Assembly (NCBI RefSeq): GCF_900102905.1
Contig: NZ_FNFV01000001.1
Coordinates: forward strand, 255,501-319,500
Source: Meinhardsimonia xiamenensis
GTDB taxonomy: Bacteria; Pseudomonadota; Alphaproteobacteria; Rhodobacterales; Rhodobacteraceae
Length of the DNA stretch: 64,000 nt
Direction of reading: 5' to 3'
Below are positions 17,813-26,282 of this stretch, one piece after another. A model generated the notes under the pieces. The model was not told where the DNA came from, searched no databases, and was given only the letters and a program-made list of their open reading frames with translations. Position numbers and translations under genes: made by a program. How positions within the stretch are numbered: position 1 is the stretch's first letter; every line of letters begins with the position of its first letter.

Positions 17813-19027
17813 ATGCTGCGACATCTCACCTTTGGAACTCTCGTGCTCGCCGCCGCGCCGGCGCTGTCGCAGGGGATCGAGGGCATCAGCTACGGCCCGC
17901 GCCCCTTCTACCTGATCGACCGGATGGCCGAGGGGCCGCTGAAGGAGCGGCTTCTGTCATGTGCGGGGCAGACGCCGCGGACAACCCGGTTTTCCATCGG
18001 CCATCGCGGCGCGCCGCTGCAGTTTCCCGAGCATACGGTTGAATCGAACCTTGCGGCGGCGCGGATGGGCGCGGGCATCCTCGAATGCGATGTCACCTTC
18101 ACCAAGGATCTGGAGCTGGTGTGCCGTCACGCCCAGAACGACCTGCACACCACCACGAACATTCTCGCTACGCCGCTTGCCGAAACCTGCATCACCCCCT
18201 TCACCCCCGCCACAGGCGACGAGCCGGCGAAGGCGGAGTGCCGCACTTCGGAAATCACGCTCGAGGAGTTCCGCACCCTGACCCCGAAGATGGACGCCGC
18301 CGACCGAACCGCCACCACCGTGGAAGCCTACATGCGCGGCACCCCCGACTGGCGGACCGAGCTCTATGCCGCCGAACCGGCGACGCTGATGACTCATGCC
18401 GAGTCGATCGAACTGTTCCGCTCCCTCGGCGCGAAGTTCACGCCCGAACTGAAGGCGCCCGCGGTCGAGATGCCCTTCAACGGCTTCACGCAGCAGGACT
18501 ATGCGCAGAAGCTGGTCGACGAATACAAGGCCGCCGGCATACCGCCTTCGGATGTCTGGCTGCAGTCGTTCAATCTCGACGACATCCTCTACTGGATCGA
18601 GAACGAGCCCGAATTCGGCGCGCAGGCCGTGTATCTGATGGACGAATACAACATCGAGGGATACTCGCCGATGGATCCGGCGACGTGGCCGCACAGCATG
18701 GAAGAGCTCAAGGCCATGGGCGTGAACTACATCGCGCCGCCGACCTGGATGCTGGTGACGCTGGAAGAGGGGCGGATCGTGCCCTCGGAGCTGGCACGGC
18801 GCGCCAAGGCCGCGGGCCTGAAGATCATCACCTGGACGCTGGAGCGTTCCGGCCCGCTCGTCGAGGGCGGCGGCTGGTATTACCAGTCGATTGGCGACGT
18901 CGTGAACAGCGACGGCATGATGTACGAGCTGATCGATGTGCTGGCGCAGGATGTCGGGGTCGAGGGCATCTTCTCCGACTGGCCGGCGACGGTCACCTAT
19001 TACGCCAACTGCATGGGTCTCGACTGA
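17813..19027 (+). CDS. Exported glycerophosphodiester phosphodiesterase (GlpQ-like)
   Basis: Predicted periplasmic enzyme of 404 residues that hydrolyses glycerophosphodiesters to glycerol 3-phosphate and an alcohol. Residues 1-20 are a signal peptide ([20 protein letters not shown]). The GDPD core follows: [15 protein letters not shown] (His-Arg pair), [12 protein letters not shown] (metal-binding Glu/Asp), CRHAQ (second His) and the later FTPELKAP segment. GGAGG precedes the ATG, which fixes the start although an open frame runs further upstream into the ribokinase gene. It is convergent with phnDCEE. With the Pho-box-like repeats on both units, this suggests a phosphate-scavenging module. 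It is longer than E. coli GlpQ (~358 residues) because of insertions around residues 95-190. Confidence 0.9.
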   Translation: MLRHLTFGTLVLAAAPALSQGIEGISYGPRPFYLIDRMAEGPLKERLLSCAGQTPRTTRFSIGHRGAPLQFPEHTVESNLAAARMGAGILECDVTFTKDLELVCRHAQNDLHTTTNILATPLAETCITPFTPATGDEPAKAECRTSEITLEEFRTLTPKMDAADRTATTVEAYMRGTPDWRTELYAAEPATLMTHAESIELFRSLGAKFTPELKAPAVEMPFNGFTQQDYAQKLVDEYKAAGIPPSDVWLQSFNLDDILYWIENEPEFGAQAVYLMDEYNIEGYSPMDPATWPHSMEELKAMGVNYIAPPTWMLVTLEEGRIVPSELARRAKAAGLKIITWTLERSGPLVEGGGWYYQSIGDVVNSDGMMYELIDVLAQDVGVEGIFSDWPATVTYYANCMGLD

Positions 19028-19066
19028 GCCGATGCGGCACGGGCCTGCCTGCATGGGCGGGCCCTG

Positions 19067-19109
19067 AGGCGCCCCCGCCCCGGATCCCGGGCGAGGGCGC
19101 CTTGCCTTT
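19067..19109 (+). terminator. Probable terminator after the phosphodiesterase gene
   Basis: A long GC-rich hairpin: AGGCGCCC (19067-19074) pairs with GGGCGCCT (19095-19102). Inside it, CGCCC pairs with GGGCG. It is followed by TTGCCTTT. It lies in the 92-base gap between the convergent phosphodiesterase and phnE genes and may stop transcripts from both sides. The T-run is short, so efficiency is uncertain. Confidence 0.55.
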
Positions 19110-19119
19110 CAGCCCAGGC

Positions 19120-19932
19120 TCAGATGATCGCGTGGCGCATCCGGGCCGACACCCATTCGCTGACCACCACGGTGGCAAGGATCAAGAGCAGGATGACCGT
19201 TACCTGGCTCCAGGCCAGAACGTTCAGCGAGGCCTGCAGCTTCAGCCCGATGCCGCCCGCCCCGACCAGCCCCAGGATCGTGCTTTCGCGGATGTTGATG
19301 TCCCACCGGAAAACGGTGATGCCCCAGAAGGCCGGCATGATCTGCGGCACGATGCCGTAGTTCAGCACCTGCGCGGGGCTGGCGCCGGTGGCCTCGATGG
19401 CTTCGATCTGGCTCTGGTCGGTTTCCTCGATCGCCTCGTAGAGCAGCTTGCCCACGAAGCCGATCGAGCGCAGCGCGATCGCCACGATCCCGGCCAGAAG
19501 CCCCGGCCCGATGATCGCCACCAGAAGCAGAGCCCAGATCAGCGAGTTGATCGAGCGCGAGGCCACGATGACGAACAGTGCCAGCGGGCGCAGAAAGCGG
19601 GCCGAAGGCGTGGTGTTGCGCGCCGCCAGAAAGGCCACCGGCACGGCCATGACAACGCCGCCGATCGTGCCCAGCGTCGCGATGTTGATCGTGTCCCACA
19701 GCGGGCGCCACAGCTCGCCCAGATAGGACCATCGGGGCGGCACCATCCGGCTTGCAATGTCGGCGGCCTGGCGCGGCGCGTCGGCGACGAAGAACCAGAT
19801 CGTGTCGCGCGTCATGACCTGCCAGCACCAGACGAACAGCGCCACCAGCGCCAGCCAGCCGACCCACATGAACAGGCGCGTGCGGGGCGTGCGATGGGAC
19901 CAGACCTGGGAGTGATGGGTGATTTCGGTCAT
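19120..19932 (-). CDS. phnE: Phosphonate-type ABC transporter permease (second PhnE)
   Basis: Inner-membrane permease of 270 residues. It has the PhnE pattern of membrane segments, with a first helix near residues 20-40 (LFMWVGWLALVALFVWCW). The EAA-type loop is ETDQSQIEAIEATGASPAQV, then the characteristic FRWDINIRESTILGLVGAGG. It is the last gene of phnD-phnC-phnE-phnE. Its ATG overlaps the preceding phnE stop by four bases (ATGA). Two different PhnE-type permeases in tandem suggest a heterodimeric channel. Confidence 0.92.
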   Translation of the reverse strand: MTEITHHSQVWSHRTPRTRLFMWVGWLALVALFVWCWQVMTRDTIWFFVADAPRQAADIASRMVPPRWSYLGELWRPLWDTINIATLGTIGGVVMAVPVAFLAARNTTPSARFLRPLALFVIVASRSINSLIWALLLVAIIGPGLLAGIVAIALRSIGFVGKLLYEAIEETDQSQIEAIEATGASPAQVLNYGIVPQIMPAFWGITVFRWDINIRESTILGLVGAGGIGLKLQASLNVLAWSQVTVILLLILATVVVSEWVSARMRHAII

Positions 19933-20735
19933 TGCAGGTATTTCCGCAGATGGCTGGAGCCGTATTCGGCCACCATGACGATGGCGATGATGATCAGCAG
20001 GATCGCCCCGGCGCTGTCATATTCATAGCGGTCGATCGCGGTGTTCAGCGTGGCCCCGATGCCGCCCGCGCCGACGATGCCGATGACCGCGCTTTCGCGA
20101 AAGTTGATGTCCAGCCGGTAGAGCGACAGCCCGGTCAGCCGCGGCATGACCTGCGGCTGGACGGCATAGTTGATGACCTGCGCCCAGCTGGCGCCGGTGG
20201 ACCGGATCGCCTCGACCTGGCCGGCGTCGATATCCTCGATATCCTCGGCCAGAAGCTTCGACAGAAAGCCGATCGTGGCAAAGCTGAGCGTCAGGAAGCC
20301 CGCGAAGGGGCCGAAGCCGAACATGGCGACAAGAAAGATCGCCACGATGACCTCCTGCAGCGCGCGGCTGACCGCGATGATGCCCCGGCACAGGTAATAG
20401 ACCGGGCGGGGGGCAAGGTTGCGCGCCGCGCCGATCCCGATCGGGACCGAGATCGCCACCCCGACGACGGTCGAGGTCAGCGTCATGGTCAGGCTTTCGG
20501 TCAGGCCCTGTGCAATGTCGTTCCAGCGACTGGAGAAATCGGGCCGCAGGAAGCCCAGCACGAAGTTCCACCCGCGATCCAGACCTTCGTAGACCCGCGC
20601 CCAGTTCACCTCGACGGTGGAGATCGCCAGCGCCAGATAGACGACGATGCCCAGCCGCACCGCGAGGCGCCAGCGCCGGTCGCGGATGATCTGCGGCGGG
20701 CGCCGCCATGTGGTGGGATAGGCGGATGGGGTCAT
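19929..20735 (-). CDS. phnE: Phosphonate-type ABC transporter permease (first PhnE)
   Basis: Inner-membrane permease of 268 residues, paralogous to the next gene. The N-terminus is [15 protein letters not shown] with a first membrane helix at about residues 26-42. The loop [21 protein letters not shown] and [20 protein letters not shown] are the family signatures. The ATG overlaps the phnC stop as ATGA, which decided the start over a longer Arg-rich extension lying inside phnC. Confidence 0.92.
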   Translation of the reverse strand: MTPSAYPTTWRRPPQIIRDRRWRLAVRLGIVVYLALAISTVEVNWARVYEGLDRGWNFVLGFLRPDFSSRWNDIAQGLTESLTMTLTSTVVGVAISVPIGIGAARNLAPRPVYYLCRGIIAVSRALQEVIVAIFLVAMFGFGPFAGFLTLSFATIGFLSKLLAEDIEDIDAGQVEAIRSTGASWAQVINYAVQPQVMPRLTGLSLYRLDINFRESAVIGIVGAGGIGATLNTAIDRYEYDSAGAILLIIIAIVMVAEYGSSHLRKYLQ

Positions 20736-21553
20736 TGCGCCAGCGCCTCCATGCGCTCGCGCGCCTCGGCCTCGGCGCGGGCCTGTTCCTCGTCGCCGCG
20801 GCGCATGGCGTTCCAATCCTCCTCGCCATAGATGCGGGTCAGCACCTCGTGGGTCAGCGCCTCGGGTGGTCCGTCAAAGACGATGCGGCCCGCGCGCAGG
20901 CCGACGATGCGCTGCATGAACTGCTGGGCCAGCGGCACGTCGTGGATGTTCACGATGGCGGGCAGGCCGCGTTCGGCGCAGATCTCGGTCAGAAGCCGCA
21001 TGATCTGGCGGCTGGTCTTGGGGTCCAGACTGGCGGTCGGCTCATCGACCAGCAGCAGCTCGGGTTCTTGCGCCAGCGCCCGCGCGATGCCGACGCGCTG
21101 GCGCTGGCCGCCGGACAGCGCATCGGCCCGCTTGTCGGCATGGTCGAGAAGGCCCACCCGGTCGAGCAGCGCAAAGGCGCGCTGGATGTCCTGCGGCGGG
21201 AAACGGCGCGTGAAACTGCGCCAGAAGGACACGTAGCCCAGGCGCCCCGACAGGACGTTTTCCATCACCGTCAGGCGCTCGACCAGGGCGTATTCCTGAA
21301 AGATCATGCCGATCCGGCGGCGCTGGCGGCGCAGCTCGGCCTTGCCCAGCGTCACCAGGTTGACATCGCCCAGCCAGACCGCGCCGGCCGTCGGCTCTAC
21401 CAGCCGGTTGATGCAGCGGATCAGTGTGGACTTGCCCGCGCCAGACGGGCCGATCAGGCCGAGGATCTGGCCTTTGGGCACCTCCAGCGACACGTCGGAA
21501 AGCGCGGTGTCGCCGGTGCGATAGGTCTTCGACAGGCTTTCGATTCTGAGCAT
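20732..21553 (-). CDS. phnC: Phosphonate-type ABC transporter ATP-binding protein
   Basis: ATPase of 273 residues energising the PhnE pair. Walker A is [13 protein letters not shown], the Q-loop reads [12 protein letters not shown], the signature is [15 protein letters not shown] and Walker B is [12 protein letters not shown], with switch His in VNIHDVPLA. PhnC proteins typically share the [18 protein letters not shown] stretch seen here. A GTG one codon upstream is possible, but the ATG has the better spacing to GGAGG. It lies 68 bases after phnD, a common gap that lets the binding protein be made in excess. Confidence 0.92.
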   Translation of the reverse strand: MLRIESLSKTYRTGDTALSDVSLEVPKGQILGLIGPSGAGKSTLIRCINRLVEPTAGAVWLGDVNLVTLGKAELRRQRRRIGMIFQEYALVERLTVMENVLSGRLGYVSFWRSFTRRFPPQDIQRAFALLDRVGLLDHADKRADALSGGQRQRVGIARALAQEPELLLVDEPTASLDPKTSRQIMRLLTEICAERGLPAIVNIHDVPLAQQFMQRIVGLRAGRIVFDGPPEALTHEVLTRIYGEEDWNAMRRGDEEQARAEAEARERMEALAQ

Positions 21554-21621
21554 CACCCCTCCAATGGAAGATGCGGGCCGCCCGTGGTGGGCCGCCCGCG
21601 ACAGGTCTCTCGGTGGCCTGC

Positions 21622-22572
21622 TCAGTTGCAGTTGTATTCGACGCCGTTGGCTTCGTCGATCTTGCGGATCACCGCCCAGTCGTCCTTGAAGGTGATGGGG
21701 ATGAACTGCGCCTCGCCGCTCTTGGAGAATTCCTCCTGCAGCTTGGTGCCTTCCCAGTCGAAGCTGAAGAAGGCCTCCCTGATCTTCTCCTGCAGCTCGG
21801 GCTTGAGGTTGTAGACCACGCCGTAGCCGGTCGTCGGGAAGGTCTGCGAGGTGTAGATGGTGACGATCTGGTCGGGCTTGATCACGCCGCGTTCGATCAT
21901 CCGCGCCTTGACGGAATTGGCAATCGCCGCGGCCGGGTAATCCCGGTTGGCCACGCCCAGGATCGAGTTGTCATGCTTGCCCGAGAACACCGGCTCGAAG
22001 TCGCGGCCGGGCTCCATGCCGTAGTCGGCCTTGAGAATTGCCGAGGGCGCCTTGAAGCCGGAATTCGAGGTCTCCGAGGTGAAGGCCAGCTGCTTGCCCT
22101 TGATGTCCTCGACCTTCTCGATGCCCGAGCCGGGATAGGTGATGATCTCCATCTCGTAGCCGAAGCTGCCATCGGCCGCGGCCATCATGGCAAAGGGCCG
22201 GAAACCCGCGCAGGCGACCGCAAGCGGGTTCGAGCCGGTGTTGAAGCCCGCGACGTGCAGGCGGCCCGCCCGCATCGCCTCGATCTGGGCGGCGTTCGAC
22301 TGGACGGGGAAGAACTGCACTCTCTTGCCCGTCACCTCAGCCATGTGATCGAGAAACTCCTTCCAGACTTCGGCGTACACGGCCGGATCCTCGACCGGGG
22401 TGTAGGCGAAGATGAGCGTGCCGGGGTCGATCTGCTGGGCCGGATCCTCGGGGATGTCGGCGACAAGATCGCCATCCTTGTCGGTAAACCGCGGATCGAG
22501 CCTGAATTCCGCCTGCGCGGGCAATGTCATCACGGCAAGCGCTGCGGCGGCAAGAATGGAAAGCGTCTTCAT
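21622..22572 (-). CDS. phnD: Phosphate/phosphite/phosphonate ABC transporter binding protein
   Basis: Periplasmic binding protein of 316 residues with a 21-residue signal peptide ([21 protein letters not shown]). PhnD-family features include [29 protein letters not shown] and [19 protein letters not shown], which shape the phosphoryl-binding pocket. Residues 31-43 ([13 protein letters not shown]) form an Asp-rich loop like a calcium-binding repeat just after the signal peptide. Ligand specificity (Pi, phosphite, phosphonate or an organophosphate) cannot be decided. The convergent exported phosphodiesterase favours an organic phosphate or its product. It heads the phnDCEE operon and has a short upstream ORF overlapping its start. 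Confidence 0.92.
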   Translation of the reverse strand: MKTLSILAAAALAVMTLPAQAEFRLDPRFTDKDGDLVADIPEDPAQQIDPGTLIFAYTPVEDPAVYAEVWKEFLDHMAEVTGKRVQFFPVQSNAAQIEAMRAGRLHVAGFNTGSNPLAVACAGFRPFAMMAAADGSFGYEMEIITYPGSGIEKVEDIKGKQLAFTSETSNSGFKAPSAILKADYGMEPGRDFEPVFSGKHDNSILGVANRDYPAAAIANSVKARMIERGVIKPDQIVTIYTSQTFPTTGYGVVYNLKPELQEKIREAFFSFDWEGTKLQEEFSKSGEAQFIPITFKDDWAVIRKIDEANGVEYNCN

Positions 22573-22595
22573 CTGTTTCTCCCTGAAGCTGCCAT
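22569..22595 (-). CDS. Possible 8-residue leader ORF coupled to phnD
   Basis: A micro-ORF (MAASGRNR) whose ATG lies six bases after AGGAGG (22602-22607), the best Shine-Dalgarno in this region. Its TGA overlaps the phnD ATG as ATGA. phnD has its own weaker AGGGAG. The arrangement predicts ribosome delivery to phnD by termination-reinitiation. There is no homology support because the peptide is so short. Confidence 0.35.
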   Translation of the reverse strand: MAASGRNR

Positions 22596-22629
22596 CGTTG
22601 TCCTCCTAGACGGCAGGCTAAACGCTTTC

Positions 22630-22658
22630 CTGACAGTTCGACAAAGGTTTTGTGACAT
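22630..22658 (-). promoter_or_regulatory. Pho-box-like repeats upstream of phnD
   Basis: On the minus strand ATGTCAC (22658-22652) and CTGTCAG (22636-22630) lie exactly 22 bases apart, two turns of the 11-base PhoB repeat. An AAAA spacer follows the first unit; the middle unit (CCTTTGT) is poor. TAGCCT at 22620-22615 is a possible -10 about nine bases downstream. The match is weaker than the one before the phosphodiesterase, but the partner gene context supports it. Confidence 0.45.
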
Positions 22659-22685
22659 CCCTTTCCATTGAGCGCGGGAAGCGGC

Positions 22686-22739
22686 GTGCCTGGCTCGAGC
22701 CTGCGGCTCGTCGTCAATGCCGGGTGACAGGCCAGGCAT
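22686..22739. repeat. Intergenic palindromic element
   Basis: Outer arms TGCCTGGC (22687-22694) and GCCAGGCA (22731-22738) are a perfect inverted repeat. They enclose a second hairpin, CGAGCC-TGC-GGCTCG (22696-22710). It lies between the phnD promoter and tRNA-Ser. The nested shape resembles dispersed intergenic palindromes of alphaproteobacteria, but no second copy occurs in this window. Confidence 0.5.
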
Positions 22740-22817
22740 GATCGCATCCAGGAGCCCCTGGGACTCCCGAAGATCCTGTTTCGCAGGCGTGCGGGAAAAG
22801 AGTATCGGTAGAGACAG

Positions 22818-22907
22818 TGGCGGAGAGACAGGGATTCGAACCCTGGAGGCGGTTTCCCGCCTACACGCGTTCCAGGCGTGCGCCTTCGACCACTCGGCCA
22901 CCTCTCC
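22818..22907 (-). tRNA. tRNA-Ser (anticodon GGA)
   Basis: On the minus strand the acceptor stem GGAGAGG pairs with TCTCTCC (one G-U), followed by discriminator G and an encoded CCA (22820-22818). The D arm contains GGCCGAGTGG. The anticodon loop CTGGAAC gives anticodon GGA, reading UCC and UCU. The long variable arm (TAGGCGGGAAACCGCCT) is typical of serine tRNAs. The T arm is CAGGGTTCGAATCCCTG. Total 90 nucleotides with CCA. It lies 43 bases downstream of the thiamine-diphosphate enzyme gene on the same strand. Confidence 0.97.
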
Positions 22908-22919
22908 GTCGCGCGTCCT

Positions 22920-22947
22920 TTTAGACTCGCGCCCCCGATATGCGCAA
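22920..22947 (-). promoter_or_regulatory. Candidate promoter of tRNA-Ser
   Basis: On the minus strand TTGCGC (22947-22942) and TCTAAA (22925-22920) are separated by 16 bases. The start site would fall near 22913, six bases before the mature 5' end. This is a match to sigma-70 spacing with an imperfect -10. Confidence 0.4.
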
Positions 22948-22950
22948 GTG

Positions 22951-24594
22951 TCAGCCGCCTTTCAAGTCCGGCAGGTCGGCCGCGGTCGACAGAACGCGCG
23001 CATCGAGGCGCAGCTCGATCACGGCAACCGTGCCGGCGGCGGCGGCGCGGGCGAAGGCGGCGGGAAACTCGGCGTCGTCCTCCACCACCTCGCCATGGCC
23101 GCCATAGGCGCGGGCGAGCGCGGCGAAATCGGGGTTGGCCAGATCGGTGCCCGAGACGCGGCCGGGATAGTGGCGCTCCTGATGCATGCGGATGGTGCCG
23201 TAGCGGCCGTTGTTGGCCACAATCACGATCGGCGCGGCGCCGTGCTGGCGGGCGGTGGAGAGCTCGTTCAGCGTCATCTGGAAACAGCCGTCGCCGGCAA
23301 GGCAGACCACCTGACGCCCCGGGTCATGCAGCGCCGCGGCGATGGCCGCCGGAAAGCCGTAGCCCATGCTGCCCGAAGTCGGCGCGAGCTGGGTGCCGTA
23401 GCGGCGGAAGCGGTGGTAGCGGTGCAGCCAGGCCGCGTAGTTGCCGGCGCCGTTGGTCAGGATCGCGTCCTCGGGGAGATTGTTGCGCAGCCAGCCCACG
23501 ACCTCCTCCATGCGCACCCGCCCCGGTGTGCGGCGCGGCTCCTGCCAGGCCTCGTAATCGGCGCGCGCGGCGCGCATCCATGCGGGGTCGCGGGACGGCG
23601 CGTTGAGCGCGGCGAGGGCGGCGATCGCCTCGGCGGCCGGCGCGGCGATGGCGAGATCGGCGCGGAACACGCTGCCCGGCAGATCGGGGTCGGGGTGGAT
23701 GTGGAGGATGCGCTTGCCGGGCCCGGCCGGGTCAATGAGCCGGTAGCCGCCGGTGACGATGTCGCCGAGCCGGGTGCCAAGAGCCAGCACGCAATCGGCC
23801 GCGCGCAGCCGTTCGGCCAGTTTCGGGTTGGCGCCGACGCCGAGATCGCCCGCGTAGGCGGGGCTGTCGTTGTCGATGTGATCCTGGCGGCGGAAGCTCA
23901 CCGCGACCGGCACGCGCCAGCTCTCGGCGAAGCGGGCGAGATCCTCGGCCGCCCGCTGGCTCCAGCCCGGCCCGCCGGCGATGATGATCGGGCGTTCGGC
24001 CTCGGCGAGCGCCGCGGCGACTGCTTCGGCCGCGTCCTGCGGGAAGGGCTGGCGGACCGGCGCGGTGGGCGCGAGGAGCGGCGCGGCGCAGTCGGCCGAG
24101 AGCATGTCTTCGGGCAGCGCGAGCACCACCGGGCCGGGGCGGCCGGAGCTGGCGACGTGGAAGGCGCGCATGACGTATTCGGGGATGCGGTCGGTGTCGT
24201 CGATCTCGGCGGCCCATTTCGCGAGTGGCGCGAACATGGCGCGGAAGTCGACCTCCTGAAACGCCTCGCGGTCGCGGTGGCGGCGCGGGATCTGGCCGAC
24301 GAAGACGATCATGGGCGTGGAATCCTGCCGCGCCACATGCACGCCTGCCGAGGCGTTCGTGGCGCCCGGTCCGCGGGTGACAAAGGCCACGCCGGGCCGG
24401 CCGGTCAGCTTGCCCGTGGCCTCGGCCATCATCGCCGCGCCGCCCTCGTGCCGGCAGACGATGTTGGGAATGCCGAGCTCATGGAGCCCGTCGAGCGCGG
24501 CCAGAAAGCTCTCGCCCGGCACCGAGAACACCCGCTCGACCCCGTGTGCGGCCAGCATCTCGGCCAGAACAAGCCCGCCGTGTCTGCGCGTCAT
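22951..24594 (-). CDS. Thiamine-diphosphate enzyme (acetolactate synthase-like large subunit)
   Basis: ThDP-dependent enzyme of 547 residues. The N-terminal PYR domain has VFSVPGESFLAALDGL and CRHEGGAAMMAEATG with the catalytic Glu. The central domain has an FAD- or nucleotide-binding-like fold. The C-terminal PP domain has the metal motif GDGCFQMTLNELSTARQ ending in IVIVANN. The family includes acetolactate synthase, glyoxylate carboligase, oxalyl-CoA decarboxylase and sulfoacetaldehyde acetyltransferase. No small subunit gene is adjacent, so it is more likely a catabolic carboligase or decarboxylase than the biosynthetic synthase. The start was chosen at MTRRHGG, where the domain begins. 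The upstream frame overlaps the divergent reductase gene. Confidence 0.87.
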   Translation of the reverse strand: MTRRHGGLVLAEMLAAHGVERVFSVPGESFLAALDGLHELGIPNIVCRHEGGAAMMAEATGKLTGRPGVAFVTRGPGATNASAGVHVARQDSTPMIVFVGQIPRRHRDREAFQEVDFRAMFAPLAKWAAEIDDTDRIPEYVMRAFHVASSGRPGPVVLALPEDMLSADCAAPLLAPTAPVRQPFPQDAAEAVAAALAEAERPIIIAGGPGWSQRAAEDLARFAESWRVPVAVSFRRQDHIDNDSPAYAGDLGVGANPKLAERLRAADCVLALGTRLGDIVTGGYRLIDPAGPGKRILHIHPDPDLPGSVFRADLAIAAPAAEAIAALAALNAPSRDPAWMRAARADYEAWQEPRRTPGRVRMEEVVGWLRNNLPEDAILTNGAGNYAAWLHRYHRFRRYGTQLAPTSGSMGYGFPAAIAAALHDPGRQVVCLAGDGCFQMTLNELSTARQHGAAPIVIVANNGRYGTIRMHQERHYPGRVSGTDLANPDFAALARAYGGHGEVVEDDAEFPAAFARAAAAGTVAVIELRLDARVLSTAADLPDLKGG

Positions 24595-24746
24595 CGCCCT
24601 TTCTCCTGCGCTACCCGCCGCGACGATTTCACCGGACGCGGCGGATGGCAAGCACGCGCCCGCCAAACGGGAAGGCAAGGGGCTGGACCTCGCCACCCGA
24701 GTCGGTAAACCCGGCACAACCGCAACGACTGGGCGAGGCAGGAAAG

Positions 24747-25307
24747 ATGGCCGAAGGCGACGTTCTCCTGGGACTTTCGGGGGCACTGAGGAAAGGCTCC
24801 TCCAACACCATGCTGATGCGCGAGGCCGCGCGGCTCTACGGGCCGGCGCGCTTCATCGAGGCCGATCTGCGCCTGCCTCTCTACGACGGTGACCTCGAGG
24901 ACAGCGAAGGCATCCCCGAAGCAGTGCAGCGGCTTGCCCGGCAGATTGCCGAGGCGGATGCCGTGATCGTCGCCGCGCCCGAATACAACAAGTCGATTTC
25001 GGGGGTGTTGAAGAATGCGCTCGACTGGGTCAGCCGCACCAGCCCCAACCCATGGGCCGGCAAGCCGGTGGCGGTGATGTCCTCGGCCGCCGGGCGTTCG
25101 GGCGGCGAGCGGGGGCAGATGATCACCCGTCTCGCCCTGTTGCCCTTCCGCCCGAGGCTCCTGCCGGGGCCGGAGGTGTTCGTCGCCAACGGGCGCAACC
25201 AGTTCGACGCCGAGGGACGGCTCATCAACGAGCAATCGCTGAAACTCCTCGCCGCGCTGATGGAGGCGCTGAAGGCGGAGGTGGATCTCCTGCGCCGGGC
25301 GGCGTAA
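24747..25307 (+). CDS. NADPH-dependent FMN reductase (ChrR/SsuE-like)
   Basis: Flavodoxin-fold reductase of 186 residues. The FMN phosphate-binding loop GALRKGSSNTML (about residues 11-22) and the PEYNKSISGVLKNALDW segment are diagnostic. Members transfer electrons from NAD(P)H to flavins, quinones or metals. It is divergent from the thiamine-diphosphate enzyme with a 152-base gap and followed 41 bases later by the hydratase gene, which may be cotranscribed. The ATG at this position follows GGAAAG. Confidence 0.9.
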   Translation: MAEGDVLLGLSGALRKGSSNTMLMREAARLYGPARFIEADLRLPLYDGDLEDSEGIPEAVQRLARQIAEADAVIVAAPEYNKSISGVLKNALDWVSRTSPNPWAGKPVAVMSSAAGRSGGERGQMITRLALLPFRPRLLPGPEVFVANGRNQFDAEGRLINEQSLKLLAALMEALKAEVDLLRRAA

Positions 25308-25348
25308 CGTCCATCGTGCAACCGGATGCGAACGAAGCTGCCGGCCCC

Positions 25349-26167
25349 ATGACCGGAACACGCCCACGAGCAGAACGCATCATCGACCGGATGGACCCGG
25401 CCCGCGCTGCGGCGCTGCATGCCACGCTGGGGCGCATGGGCCCGCCGCCCGCCGAGGGGCAGGCGCTGCCCCCCTTCTGGCACCACATCCACTTCTGGGC
25501 GCCGCAGCCGCCCGAGGCGCTCGGCCGCGACGGCCACCCGCGGGTGGGGCAGGGGCTCATTCCCGAGCTCGGGTTGCCGCAGCGCATGTGGGCGGGCGGG
25601 CGGCTCGAGTTTCATCATCCGCTTGTTCTCGGCACGCCGGCCGAGCGGATCTCGGTGCTCGAGGCGGTCAGCGAGAAGCAGGGGCGCAGCGGGCGGCTTG
25701 GCTTCGTGACCCTGCGCCACGAATTCCGCCAGGAGGGGCGGCTGTGCCTCGTCGAATGGCAGGATCTCGTCTATCGAGAGCCGGTGCAGGCGCGGCGTGC
25801 CGGCCCGCCGCCGCCGCAGGCACCAAGGGATGAGGTGACACGGATTGAGCGCGCCTTTGACGCGGTGACGCTGTTTCGCTACTCGGCGCTGACCTTCAAC
25901 GGTCACCGCATCCACTACGATGCTGACTACTGCCGCGAAGTCGAGGGCTACCCCGGCCTCGTCGTGCATGGGCCGCTGCTGGCGCAGATGCTGATCGATC
26001 TTGCCAGCCGCGAGGCCGGGCCGCTGGCCGCCTTCAGGTTTCGCGCCACGGCGCCGTTGTTCGCGGGCGAGAGGGTCGCGTTCTGTCGCGCGGCGGATGG
26101 CGGGCTTTGGGCCCGCGGCCCTGACGGGCGACTGTGCATGACCGCCGAGGCCGTCACGGCAGCCTGA
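25349..26167 (+). CDS. MaoC-like acyl-CoA hydratase (mesaconyl/itaconyl-CoA hydratase type)
   Basis: Protein of 272 residues in the FAS1/MaoC dehydratase class. The second hot-dog half carries the hydratase motif: FRYSALTFNGHRIHYDADYC followed by YPGLVVHGPLLAQML. The N-terminal half (GRMGPPPAEGQALPPFWHHI) matches mesaconyl-C4-CoA or itaconyl-CoA hydratase-type proteins. The likely reaction is reversible hydration of an unsaturated dicarboxylic acyl-CoA; the precise substrate is open. No strong Shine-Dalgarno precedes the ATG, so a codon-15 ATG (MDPARAAAL) is an alternative start. Confidence 0.78.
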   Translation: MTGTRPRAERIIDRMDPARAAALHATLGRMGPPPAEGQALPPFWHHIHFWAPQPPEALGRDGHPRVGQGLIPELGLPQRMWAGGRLEFHHPLVLGTPAERISVLEAVSEKQGRSGRLGFVTLRHEFRQEGRLCLVEWQDLVYREPVQARRAGPPPPQAPRDEVTRIERAFDAVTLFRYSALTFNGHRIHYDADYCREVEGYPGLVVHGPLLAQMLIDLASREAGPLAAFRFRATAPLFAGERVAFCRAADGGLWARGPDGRLCMTAEAVTAA

Positions 26168-26282
26168 ACCGGCACGCATTTGCCCCGCTTCCGGCACGAA
26201 GGTGACCCGCGCGCGCCGGATTTGCCCGGTATTGTTTCCAGATACGGAAAGCCGGGAGAACCGGCAAAGCATTGTGAGGCAA

